Shown piece by piece: positions 54,002-62,236 of a DNA stretch of 64,000 nt. Origin of the DNA: Nannocystis sp. GTDB taxonomy: Bacteria; Myxococcota_A; Polyangia; Nannocystales; Nannocystaceae. The position numbers and the translations under genes were made by a program. The notes below the pieces were generated by a model. It was not told where the DNA came from and ran no database searches. It saw nothing but the letters and a program-made list of their open reading frames with translations. Each line of letters begins with the position of its first letter. The first letter of the stretch is position 1. The DNA lies in NCBI GenBank assembly GCA_016712315.1, contig JADJRG010000028.1, positions 1 to 64,000 on the forward strand. The letters are read 5' to 3'.

Positions 54002-55504
54002 ATGAATGAGCCCCACAGGCCCGTGTTAGGCCAGTTGCCGCCGAGGGTGCGGATCGCGCCGAGTCCGACCGGCGACCCCCACGTCGGCACCGCGTACATC
54101 GGGCTCTTCAACTACGTGTTCGCGCGCAAGTACGGCGGGCAATTTGTGCTGCGTATCGAAGATACGGACCAAGAGCGCTCGACGGCGAGCAGCGAGGCGG
54201 CGATCCTCGAGGCGCTGCGCTGGCTGGGGCTGCGCTGGGACGAGGGCCCGGACGTGGGCGGGCCGCACCACCCGTATCGCCAGTCGGAGCGGCTGGCGAT
54301 CTATCAGGCGCACGTCCAGCGGCTGCTGGCGAGCGGCCACGCGTATCGCTGCTTCTGCGGGCGAGAGCGCCTCGAGGAGCTGCGAAAGGTGCAGCTCGCG
54401 GAGAAGCAAGACGTGCTCGGGTATGACGGGCGCTGCCGGGCGTTGGATCCGGCGGAGGCGGCGGCGCGGGCGGCGGCCGGGGAGGCGTGCACGGTGCGCC
54501 TGCGGGTTCCCAAGGAGGAGGGGCGAGTGACCGCCTTCGACGACGATCTGCGCGGCGAGACGATCACGATCGAGAACCGGCTGATCGACGACCAGGTGCT
54601 GCTGAAGTCGGACGGCTTCCCGACCTACCACCTGGCGAACGTCGTCGATGACCACTTGATGGAGATCACCCACGTGATCCGCGGGGAGGAGTGGATCACG
54701 TCGACGCCGAAGCACGTGCTGCTGTACCAGGCGTTCGGCTGGACGCCGCCGCGCTTCTACCACTTGGGGCTGCTGCGCAACGCGGATCGATCGAAGCTGT
54801 CGAAGCGCAAGAACCCGGTCTCGATCTTCCACTACCGCGACCTCGGCTATATGCCGGAGACGCTGCTGAACTTCATGGGGACGCTGGGCTACAGCATGGG
54901 CGGGGACGTCGAGCGCTTCACGATCGATGAGATGATCACGCACTTCGACTGGGCGCGGGTGAGCCCGGGCGGTCCGGTGTTCGATCCCGACAAGCTGGAC
55001 GCGTTCAGCGGGGCGGACATCCGAGCGCTGGATGTGGAGGCGTTGCTGGGCCGGATCAGCGCGACGGTGCTGGCGCCGGAGCGGCTGAAGGGGCTGCTGG
55101 CGCACGCGCAGGGGCGGATCGCTCGCTTGGACGACTTCATCCCGTATGTGTCGTTCGCGTTCGGCGGGGCGGTGGACTACGCGCCGGTGATCAGCCACGT
55201 GAAGGCGATCAAGGGGCGCGGCCGCGCCCAACTGATCGCGATCCTCGAGGAGTACGCGCAGGAGATCGAGCGCGACCGGGAGGCGCGGAGCTTCGAGGCG
55301 CTGGCGCTGGAGTCGTTCAGCCGGGGGTTCTGCCAGGCGAAGGGCTGGAAGCCGAAGGAGCTGTTCGCGCTGCTGCGGATCGCGGTGACCGGGCGGACGG
55401 CGGCGCCGCCGCTCTTCGACACGATGGCGCTGTGCGGCAAGGACCGCTGCCGGCTGCGGATCCGCGGGATGATCGCGGCGCTGCAAGCGGAAGCTGACTG
55501 GTAG
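54002..55504 (+). CDS. gltX: Glutamyl-tRNA synthetase
   Basis: 500 aa class Ib synthetase. HIGH-type motif PHVG (26-29) in APSPTGDPHVGTAYIG and KMSKS-type motif KLSKR (265-269) are present, as are the conserved RIEDTDQERS and HVIRGEEWITSTPKHVLLY. The C-terminal anticodon-binding domain ends ALCGKDRCRLRIRGMIAAL. A Cys pair occurs in CFCGRERL, the usual zinc position in part. ATG 54002 follows a short leader from the divergent MCP-like gene. An essential housekeeping gene in one copy here; whether it also charges tRNA-Gln cannot be told. Confidence 0.95.
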   Translation: MNEPHRPVLGQLPPRVRIAPSPTGDPHVGTAYIGLFNYVFARKYGGQFVLRIEDTDQERSTASSEAAILEALRWLGLRWDEGPDVGGPHHPYRQSERLAIYQAHVQRLLASGHAYRCFCGRERLEELRKVQLAEKQDVLGYDGRCRALDPAEAAARAAAGEACTVRLRVPKEEGRVTAFDDDLRGETITIENRLIDDQVLLKSDGFPTYHLANVVDDHLMEITHVIRGEEWITSTPKHVLLYQAFGWTPPRFYHLGLLRNADRSKLSKRKNPVSIFHYRDLGYMPETLLNFMGTLGYSMGGDVERFTIDEMITHFDWARVSPGGPVFDPDKLDAFSGADIRALDVEALLGRISATVLAPERLKGLLAHAQGRIARLDDFIPYVSFAFGGAVDYAPVISHVKAIKGRGRAQLIAILEEYAQEIERDREARSFEALALESFSRGFCQAKGWKPKELFALLRIAVTGRTAAPPLFDTMALCGKDRCRLRIRGMIAALQAEADW

Positions 55505-55550
55505 GACAGGTCTGTCTCGATCAGGCTTGGCGAAGATGCGCGAGCGGGCC

Positions 55551-55569
55551 GCTGCCGAGCGCCGGCAGC
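55551..55569. terminator. Hairpin between convergent gltX and phosphotransferase genes
   Basis: Perfect 7-bp inverted repeat gctgccg / cggcagc with loop agcgc, about 47 bases after the gltX stop. There is no T run on either strand, so it may be a weak or bidirectional terminator. Confidence 0.4.
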
Positions 55570-55764
55570 TCAACCCCTACATGCGTAGGTGGGCACCACG
55601 GTTGCTGCTTCGGGCTTCTCGTCGGACGAGCCTGCACACCTGCAGCTAGGGGCGGTTCCCCGGTTGAACAAATTGTAGGATGAACTTAGGGCCTCCTTTG
55701 CAGCAACCCGCTCGCCCCTCCAAGCTAGCAGTCTTTCCTCGGGTTGGCTCGTGCGGCGATCGAC

Positions 55765-56838
55765 TCACAAGACGCGCGCGTCGAGCGAGCGCTCGGCTTG
55801 ACAAACGAGCGCCTTGACGGCGACGCCCATGGCGGCGAAGCGCGGATCTTGGGTGTGGCCGAGCTGGTAGCGCTTGTAGATCTGCTGGGCGACGACGGCG
55901 GTCTTGAAGAGGCCGAAGGCGTAGTAAAAGACGATGTGCTCGAGATCGCGGCCGCTCCGCTCGGCGTAGCGCTCGGCGAGCTGTCGGCGCGTGAAGGAGC
56001 CAGGGGCGGCGGTGGGGCCGAAGGCGAGCGCCTGGAGCGCTGGCGGATCTCCGGGCTCGATCCAGTAGGCGAGCGCGGTGCCGAGATCCATGAGCGGATC
56101 GCCGACGGTGGACATCTCCCAGTCGAGCACGCCGCGCACGCGGGTGAGGTGATCGGGATCGAGGACGAGGTTGTCGTACTTGAGGTCGTTGTGGATCAAC
56201 GCGGGCGCGCCCGCGGGCGGGATCTGGGCGTGGAGCTGATCGATCACGCGATCGATCGCGGGGTGATCGTCGGTGCGTGCGTCGCGGTAGCGCTGCGTCC
56301 AGCCGTGCACCTGGCGGGTGACGTAGCCGTCGGGGCGGCCGAGCTCGTCGAGGTGGTGGGCGCGGAGGTCGAGGCCGTGGAGGCCGACGAGCACGTCGAT
56401 GAAGGCGCCGCAGAGGGCCTCGGCGAGGGCGGGCGTGAGCTCGAGCCCGGGCGGCAGGCGGCGGCGGAGGATGACGCCGGTGAGCCGCTCCATGAGGTAG
56501 AACGGCGCGCCGAGCGGCCCAGGATCGCCGCAGAAGTGGAGCGGCCGCGGGGCGAGCGGCCAGGCGGGGGCGAGGCGGTTGAGCACGCGGAACTCGCGCG
56601 ACATGTCGTGGCCGCTGGCGACGTGGGCGCCGAGGGGAGGGCGGCGGAGCACGAGCTCGCGGCCGTCGACGCGGAGCAGGTAGGTGAGGTTGGAGTGGCC
56701 GCCGGGGAATTGTTCGGCGGCGATCTCAGCGGCTTCGGGGAGATCGAGGGCGGCGCGCAGGTAGGGGCCCAGACGGGCGAGATCGAGCGCCTCTCCGGGG
56801 CGCGTGGGGGCGGGGCGGTCGATCCATGCGTGGCTCAT
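55765..56838 (-). CDS. Phosphotransferase (APH/ACAD10-like)
   Basis: 357 aa with an APH/choline-kinase fold. The Gly-loop region is GGHSNLTYLL, followed by the Lys-like ELVLRRPP. The catalytic motif is LIHNDLKYDNLVLD (H-x-D-x4-N) and the metal-binding segment is VLDWEMSTVGDPLMDLG. This subgroup is regularly found next to, or fused to, acyl-CoA dehydrogenases (ACAD10/11), and here it overlaps the ACAD start by four bases (ATGA). The likely substrate is a 3- or 4-hydroxyacyl-CoA. Confidence 0.85.
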   Translation of the reverse strand: MSHAWIDRPAPTRPGEALDLARLGPYLRAALDLPEAAEIAAEQFPGGHSNLTYLLRVDGRELVLRRPPLGAHVASGHDMSREFRVLNRLAPAWPLAPRPLHFCGDPGPLGAPFYLMERLTGVILRRRLPPGLELTPALAEALCGAFIDVLVGLHGLDLRAHHLDELGRPDGYVTRQVHGWTQRYRDARTDDHPAIDRVIDQLHAQIPPAGAPALIHNDLKYDNLVLDPDHLTRVRGVLDWEMSTVGDPLMDLGTALAYWIEPGDPPALQALAFGPTAAPGSFTRRQLAERYAERSGRDLEHIVFYYAFGLFKTAVVAQQIYKRYQLGHTQDPRFAAMGVAVKALVCQAERSLDARVL

Positions 56839-58055
56839 CGGACAGGTCCCTCGAGGCGGGTGGCGCGGGCGGCGGCGCTGAAGATCCGGCGGGCGACGAC
56901 GGCCTTGTGGACCTCGTCGGGGCCGTCGTAGATCCGGGCGCCGCGCTCGCGGGTGTAAAAAAAGGCGAGCACGGTGTCGTCGGTGAGGCCGAGGGCGCCG
57001 TGGGTCTGGATCGCGCGGTCGAGGACCTGACCGAGCAGCTCGGCGACGTGGAATTTTATCAAGGAGACCTGCTCGCGGGCGGCGGCGAAGCCGCGCTGGT
57101 CGATGAGCCAGGCGGTGTGGAGGACGAGCAGGCGGGCGGCGTCGATCCGGGCGCGCGACTCGGCGACCCAGGTCTGGATGGTCTGCTTGCTGGCGAGGGG
57201 GACGCCGGGCTCGAGCTCGCGGGTCCGGGCGCGCTCACACATGAGATCAAAGGCGCGCTGGCAGATCCCGAGCCAGCGCATGCAGTGGTGGATCCGGCCG
57301 GGACCGAGGCGCTCTTGGGCGATCTGAAAGCCGGCGCCCTCGGGGCCGATCCGGGCCTCTAGGGGCACGCGGCAGGCCTCGTAGCGGAGCTCGGCGTGGC
57401 TGTCGTAGCCGCCGCCGGCGTGGCCGAAGATCGGGATGTTACGGACGTGGACGAATCCGGGGGTGTCGGTGGGGACGAGGAACATGCTGGCGCGCCGGTG
57501 CGGCTCAGCGTCGGGATCGGTGATCGCCATGACGATCGCGAAGGCGGCGCCCTCGGCGGAGGAGGTGAACCACTTGTGGCCGTCGATGATGTAGCCGTCG
57601 GCGCCCTTGCGGGCGGCGCAGGAGAGCTGGGTGGGGTTGGAGCCGGGGTGCTCAGGCTCGGTCATCGAGAAGCAGGAGCGGAGCTGGCCGGCGGCGAGGG
57701 GGAGGAGGTAGCGGGCGCGCTGCTCGTCGCTGCCGTAGCGGTGGAGCAGCTCGATGTTGCCGGCGTCCGGGGCCTGGGCGCCGACGACGTAGTGGCCGAA
57801 GGGGCTGTAGCCGAGCTGCTCGCTGACGAGCGCGTGATCGAGGAGCGAGAGGCCGAGGCCGCCGAGCTCTTTGGGGATCTGCGGGCCCCAGAGGCCGGCG
57901 CGGCGGGCTCGCTGGCGGAGTTGATCGAGCTCGGACTCGCTGGCCAAGAAGCCAGCGCGTAGGAGCGCCGGCTCGCGCGGGAGCAGCTCCTGGTGGATGA
58001 AGGCGCGGAGCTCGGCGAGCAGGGCGGCGGCGGCCGGGGGGATCGAGAAGTCCAT
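56835..58055 (-). CDS. Acyl-CoA dehydrogenase (ACAD10/11-like)
   Basis: 406 aa, standard length. FAD/acyl-CoA motifs: CFSMTEPEHPGSNPTQL, GYIIDGHKWFTSSAEGAAF, QERLGPGRIHHCMRWLG, and QTHGALGLTDDTVLAFFYTR with RIYDGPDEVHK near the end. Gene order and overlap with the phosphotransferase suggest a pathway in which hydroxyacyl-CoA is phosphorylated and dephosphorylated to an enoyl-CoA and then oxidised, as in ACAD10/11 systems. The two genes form an operon. Confidence 0.9.
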   Translation of the reverse strand: MDFSIPPAAAALLAELRAFIHQELLPREPALLRAGFLASESELDQLRQRARRAGLWGPQIPKELGGLGLSLLDHALVSEQLGYSPFGHYVVGAQAPDAGNIELLHRYGSDEQRARYLLPLAAGQLRSCFSMTEPEHPGSNPTQLSCAARKGADGYIIDGHKWFTSSAEGAAFAIVMAITDPDAEPHRRASMFLVPTDTPGFVHVRNIPIFGHAGGGYDSHAELRYEACRVPLEARIGPEGAGFQIAQERLGPGRIHHCMRWLGICQRAFDLMCERARTRELEPGVPLASKQTIQTWVAESRARIDAARLLVLHTAWLIDQRGFAAAREQVSLIKFHVAELLGQVLDRAIQTHGALGLTDDTVLAFFYTRERGARIYDGPDEVHKAVVARRIFSAAARATRLEGPVR

Positions 58056-58128
58056 GGCTGCGGCGAGCGTAGCAGGCGGTCGCGCGGAGGTGGGCGCGCG
58101 GCGGTGGGCGCGGCCAGCGAGGCGGGGC

Positions 58129-61100
58129 TCAGGCGACGGCGAGGCCGAGGGCGCGGCGGAGCTCGAAGTAGGCCTCGCTGACGCTGTAGATGATCAGCTC
58201 CTTGAGGGCGTCCTTGCCGATCAGGTTGCCGGCGCGCTGCTCCCCGGCGATCGCGTGGGCGGCGGCGCCGAGGTCGTTGGCGAGGATGAAGGCGAAGCGG
58301 TAGCAGGCGACGGCGGCGCCGCGGGCCCAGATCTTGACGTCGGTGGCGTCGAGCTGGCGGGCGAGCTGCTTGACCTGCTCGAGCGCGGCGGGGGTGGTGC
58401 GGCCCTGCAGCTCGGCGACGACGGGGGCGATGCCTTGGGGGATGTCGCCGCCGCGATCGGCGAGGAGCGAGCAGGCGACGAGGATCTGCTTGAGGTTCTC
58501 CGGGGAGCGCTCGAGCGCGAGGAAGGCGTACAAGGGGGCGTAGAGCTCGAAGACGGCGCGGGCGACCTCGAAGGTGATCTCGGCGTCTTCGCGCTCGCGG
58601 AGCAGGCCGGCTTGGGCGATGAGCACGGGGCGCGGCTCGCCGCCGCCGCCGCGGGCGCTGATGAGGAGGGCGTCGCCTGCTTCACCTGGCTGAAAGTACA
58701 GCTCAGGCTGGGCGACGCCGAGGAGCGCGCAGACCTGGACGAGCGCCTGAGCGGCGGGGCTGGGGCTCTCGCTGGTGTCGATGAGCTCGGCGCCGCGGAG
58801 GCTGGGCGGGCGCGGCTTGCTGCGCCAGGAGATCAGCGCGGGCATGAGGTAGGCGAGCATGTTGGTGACGAGCGGCGCTTGATCGCCGGGGAGGATGCAG
58901 CGGCGGATCAGATCGTCGGTGACGCGGCCGCGCGCGCGGCGATAGGCGGCGGCGGGGTAGCGGCCGCAGAGCGCCTGCTCATCGGCGTCGGCCTGCTTGA
59001 GGAAGACGAGCGCCCTCGCGACGCAGTACGCGTTGTCGAGCAGGCCGCCGTCTCGGTACATCTGGAAGAGGCGGTGGTAGCTGGGGTAGTGGGAGGGATC
59101 GAGGCGGATGAGGGTGTTGTGCTCTTGGATCAGGCGGTCGCCGAAGCCGGCCCAGTCCTCACGGGCGAGCGACTCGAGGAGCTCGCAGCGGATCAAGTGG
59201 CGCTGCATACCAGCGGGATCGAGGCTGATCGCGACGTCGAGGGCGCGTACGGCGGAGCGGAAGTCGCCGAGGCGGGTGCGGTAGATCTCGGCCAAGTTCT
59301 GCCACAAGAGGCACTTGAGCGGCGATGTGTCGTCGGCCTGGAGGCGGTTGATCATCTTGCGATAGGCGCGCTCGAGGGCCTTCCAGTCGCGCTTCTGGGT
59401 GATCAGGGTGTCGATCGCCTGGAAGGCCTTGAGGGCGCTGGGGTCGTCGCGGAGGACGAGGTCGAAGCGCTCGAGCGCGGCGCTCGGATCGCCCAGCTCG
59501 TCGCGGAGCAGGACGGCGGCGGTGTAGTGGTACTTGGCGCGCCGCGCGGCGTCGCCCTCGAGGACGACGAGCTGATCGAGGATCGGCATCACCTCGGTCC
59601 AGCGCTTGGCCGCGGTGTGCAGCTCGAGCAGGGTGTGGAGGAGGGTGAGGTCCTTGGGGCGGAGCTCGTGGGCGCGCTGGTAGGCGGCGATCGCCCGGCC
59701 AGGCTCGCCGAGGCGGTGGCGGAAGAGATCGCCGATCTCGCGGAACATGTCGGCGCGCTCGTCGCCCTTGAGGTGGCCGAGGATCGCCTGACGGACCTTG
59801 AGCGCGGCGGGCCAGTCCTTGCGCTCGGTGTGCGCGGCGAGGGCCGCGTCGAGCGCGGGGCGCGACTTCGGGTCGACATCGAGGGCCTTCTTGAGGTTGC
59901 CTAGGCCGAGATCAGGGCTGCCCTCGGCGCGGTCGATCTCGGCGAGCTTGACGTAGATGGCGGCGCGCGCCTCGCCCTCGCGCTTGCTGAGGAGGCGCTC
60001 GTAGGCGCGCTTGGCCTCGTCCCAGGCCTCGCGGGCCATGGCGACGTCGCCGGCGCCTTGGAGGGCCAGCACGCTGTCGGGGTCGAGCTCCAGGGCGCGC
60101 TTGAAGTGCTTGGCGGCGCGCGGGAGGTTGCCGAGGCTCCGGGCGATGGTCGCGGCGCGCACCAAGATGCCGACCTGGCTGGAGGGGCGGAGGTCGAGGG
60201 CGTCGAGCTTGCGGACGAGGGCGTCGAAGATCGGCGCGGCGGCGAGGTAGTTCTTGGCGTCGTAGTAGATCTTGCCGAGCACGGTGCCGACGCGGGTGTT
60301 CTCCGGGTCGAGCTCGACGACGCGGGCGAGCATGGCGACCGCGCGCTCCTTGATCTGGAGCTTCTCCAGCCAGATGAAGCCGGCCTCGGTGGCGCGCTCG
60401 ATCCGCTCGTAGTTGCTGGCGGTGTGCTCGACGATCTGCTCGAGCACCTGCGCGAGCTCGAGCCACTCGTGGCGGGCGCGGAAGATCTCGGCGAGCAGGC
60501 TGAGCGCGGGGAGGTTGGCGGGGTCGAGCTCGGTGGCCTGGAAGAGGCGGACGATCGCTTGATCGGTGTCGCTGAGCTTGTTGTGGAGGAGGCCGCCGAG
60601 GTGGGCGAGCTCGACGGCGCTGCGGGCCGGGTCCGTGCAGAGCTCGATGAAGCGCTCGAGGAAGGTGATCGCGTCGTCGTGCTCGCCGATCCGCTCGAGC
60701 GCGCGGCTGAGGCCGAGGTGGGCCTCGAGGTCGTCGGGGGCGAGCTCGAGGACGGCGCGGAAGGACTCGATCGCGCGCTCATAATTGAGGAGGGAGGCGA
60801 GGTAGACGTTGCCGAGGGCGGAGCGCAGGGTGACGCGAGCGTCGTCGTCGACGGCGAGCTGTAGGCGGCGCTCGTAGACCTCGACGAGCTCGCGCCAGCG
60901 CTCGTTGGCGAGGTTGGACTCGCCGATCTGGAACCACGCGTAGTCGCGGGCCTGGCGGATCCACTGGCGCCAGCGCTCGGCGTCGGGGGTGTCGGTGGCG
61001 GGGCCGGCCATGGTCGCGAGGGCGCGCTCCATCTTGTCGAGCACGCTGAGCTGCTCGCGCGGGTCGCTGGCGCCGGCGAGCATCGCCTGGAGGGCCTCGA

Positions 61101-62091
61101 TCGAGTAAAAGAGGGCGCTGTCGCGGGTGGGCTGATCGCCGACCTGAGAGAGGGGGCCGCGGAGGGCGGCGGTGACCTTGACGCGGCGCGCGACCTCGCC
61201 TTCGGCGTTGATCTCCGTGATCGCCTGCTCGAGCGCGGCGGCGTCGGCGAAGCGATCGGCGGGGCGCTTGGCGAGCAGCCTCAGGACCAGCTCCTCGACG
61301 GCGGGCGGGATCTCGGCGTCAGCGGCGATGTTGTGGAGCGGCGCCGGCGCGGCCATCTTGTGGAGCGTGGCGACCTGGTGCGGTCGGGCGCCGGAGAAGG
61401 GGACGCCGCCGATCATGAGCGTGTAGAGGATGACGCCGAGGGAGTAGATGTCGGCGCGGGCGTCGATCGGCGAGCCCTGCGCCTGCTCCGGCGACATGAA
61501 GAAGGCGACGTCGAGGAGGCTGTCGGGGCTGTCAGGGGTGATCCGATCGGCGGGGCTGAGGCCGAAGGAGAGGAGCTTGAGGTGATCGGCGCCGTCAGGG
61601 TGGCGCACCATGAAGCAGTTGGAGGGGCGTAGGCCGCCGTGGACGACGCCCTTGTCGTGGGCCGCGCGGAGGCCTCGGACGATCTGAAGGGCGAGCTCGC
61701 GGGCGCGGCGCCAGGGCATGCGGTGGACGCGGCGCCTGAGGGCGCGCAGATCCTCGCCGTCGAGCAGCTCGCTGATCAGATAGATCTGACCCTCGGCGGT
61801 GGTGCCATAGTCGATGAGGCGGGCGATGTTGTCGTGGCGCAGCAGCGAGAGGACGCGGGCCTCGCGGAGGACGCGGCCGGCGAAGGTCTGATCGATGGAG
61901 CGCTCGAGATCGATGAGCTTGAGGGCGACGCGCTTGCGCAGGGTGGTCTGCTCGGCGATGAAGACGTGGCCAGAGTCGCCGTCGCCGAGGTGCGACTGGA
62001 TCGTGTACTTCTTCGCCAAGACGGCGCCCACGCTGGGCAAGGTCGCTCCCACGACGTGCGATGAATTTTTCATGGCGTTCATCGGCACCAT
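58129..62091 (-). CDS. Pseudokinase-TPR protein, 1320 aa
   Basis: Residues 25-290 are a Pkn-type kinase fold: glycine loop LGDGDSGHV, VALK Lys58, Glu77, MSPEQA and DIYSLGVILYTLMIGGVPF. However, the catalytic loop is HGGLRPSNCF (HGG instead of HRD; Asn158 kept) and DFG is SFG (175-177). Both catalytic Asp are missing, so it is likely inactive. Residues ~320-1110 are TPR repeats (AYFKRALELDPDSVLALQGA-type units). The C-terminal ~210 residues form a separate domain (ELYFQPGEAGDALLISARGG) resembling that of the giant TPR protein. Start ATG 62091 or 62073. Likely a scaffold or allosteric partner in Ser/Thr kinase signalling. Confidence 0.85.
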   Translation of the reverse strand: MVPMNAMKNSSHVVGATLPSVGAVLAKKYTIQSHLGDGDSGHVFIAEQTTLRKRVALKLIDLERSIDQTFAGRVLREARVLSLLRHDNIARLIDYGTTAEGQIYLISELLDGEDLRALRRRVHRMPWRRARELALQIVRGLRAAHDKGVVHGGLRPSNCFMVRHPDGADHLKLLSFGLSPADRITPDSPDSLLDVAFFMSPEQAQGSPIDARADIYSLGVILYTLMIGGVPFSGARPHQVATLHKMAAPAPLHNIAADAEIPPAVEELVLRLLAKRPADRFADAAALEQAITEINAEGEVARRVKVTAALRGPLSQVGDQPTRDSALFYSIEALQAMLAGASDPREQLSVLDKMERALATMAGPATDTPDAERWRQWIRQARDYAWFQIGESNLANERWRELVEVYERRLQLAVDDDARVTLRSALGNVYLASLLNYERAIESFRAVLELAPDDLEAHLGLSRALERIGEHDDAITFLERFIELCTDPARSAVELAHLGGLLHNKLSDTDQAIVRLFQATELDPANLPALSLLAEIFRARHEWLELAQVLEQIVEHTASNYERIERATEAGFIWLEKLQIKERAVAMLARVVELDPENTRVGTVLGKIYYDAKNYLAAAPIFDALVRKLDALDLRPSSQVGILVRAATIARSLGNLPRAAKHFKRALELDPDSVLALQGAGDVAMAREAWDEAKRAYERLLSKREGEARAAIYVKLAEIDRAEGSPDLGLGNLKKALDVDPKSRPALDAALAAHTERKDWPAALKVRQAILGHLKGDERADMFREIGDLFRHRLGEPGRAIAAYQRAHELRPKDLTLLHTLLELHTAAKRWTEVMPILDQLVVLEGDAARRAKYHYTAAVLLRDELGDPSAALERFDLVLRDDPSALKAFQAIDTLITQKRDWKALERAYRKMINRLQADDTSPLKCLLWQNLAEIYRTRLGDFRSAVRALDVAISLDPAGMQRHLIRCELLESLAREDWAGFGDRLIQEHNTLIRLDPSHYPSYHRLFQMYRDGGLLDNAYCVARALVFLKQADADEQALCGRYPAAAYRRARGRVTDDLIRRCILPGDQAPLVTNMLAYLMPALISWRSKPRPPSLRGAELIDTSESPSPAAQALVQVCALLGVAQPELYFQPGEAGDALLISARGGGGEPRPVLIAQAGLLREREDAEITFEVARAVFELYAPLYAFLALERSPENLKQILVACSLLADRGGDIPQGIAPVVAELQGRTTPAALEQVKQLARQLDATDVKIWARGAAVACYRFAFILANDLGAAAHAIAGEQRAGNLIGKDALKELIIYSVSEAYFELRRALGLAVA

Positions 62092-62236
62092 AGCCGATGT
62101 GATCGCGATGGTTGCAGGTGCAATCGCGTGCGGCGGCGGGGCGCGATGTCGCTCGAGGTGGATCGGCGAGGCGCGGCGGCGCGCGGAGCGAGGGGCGAAA
62201 TCGTGCGAGGCGGGCGGAAACGCTCGGCGCGGCGCG

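Noticed and set aside
55505..55764. tRNA or other RNA gene near gltX
   Set aside because: I found no cloverleaf, acceptor pair or CCA end, only a small hairpin between convergent genes.
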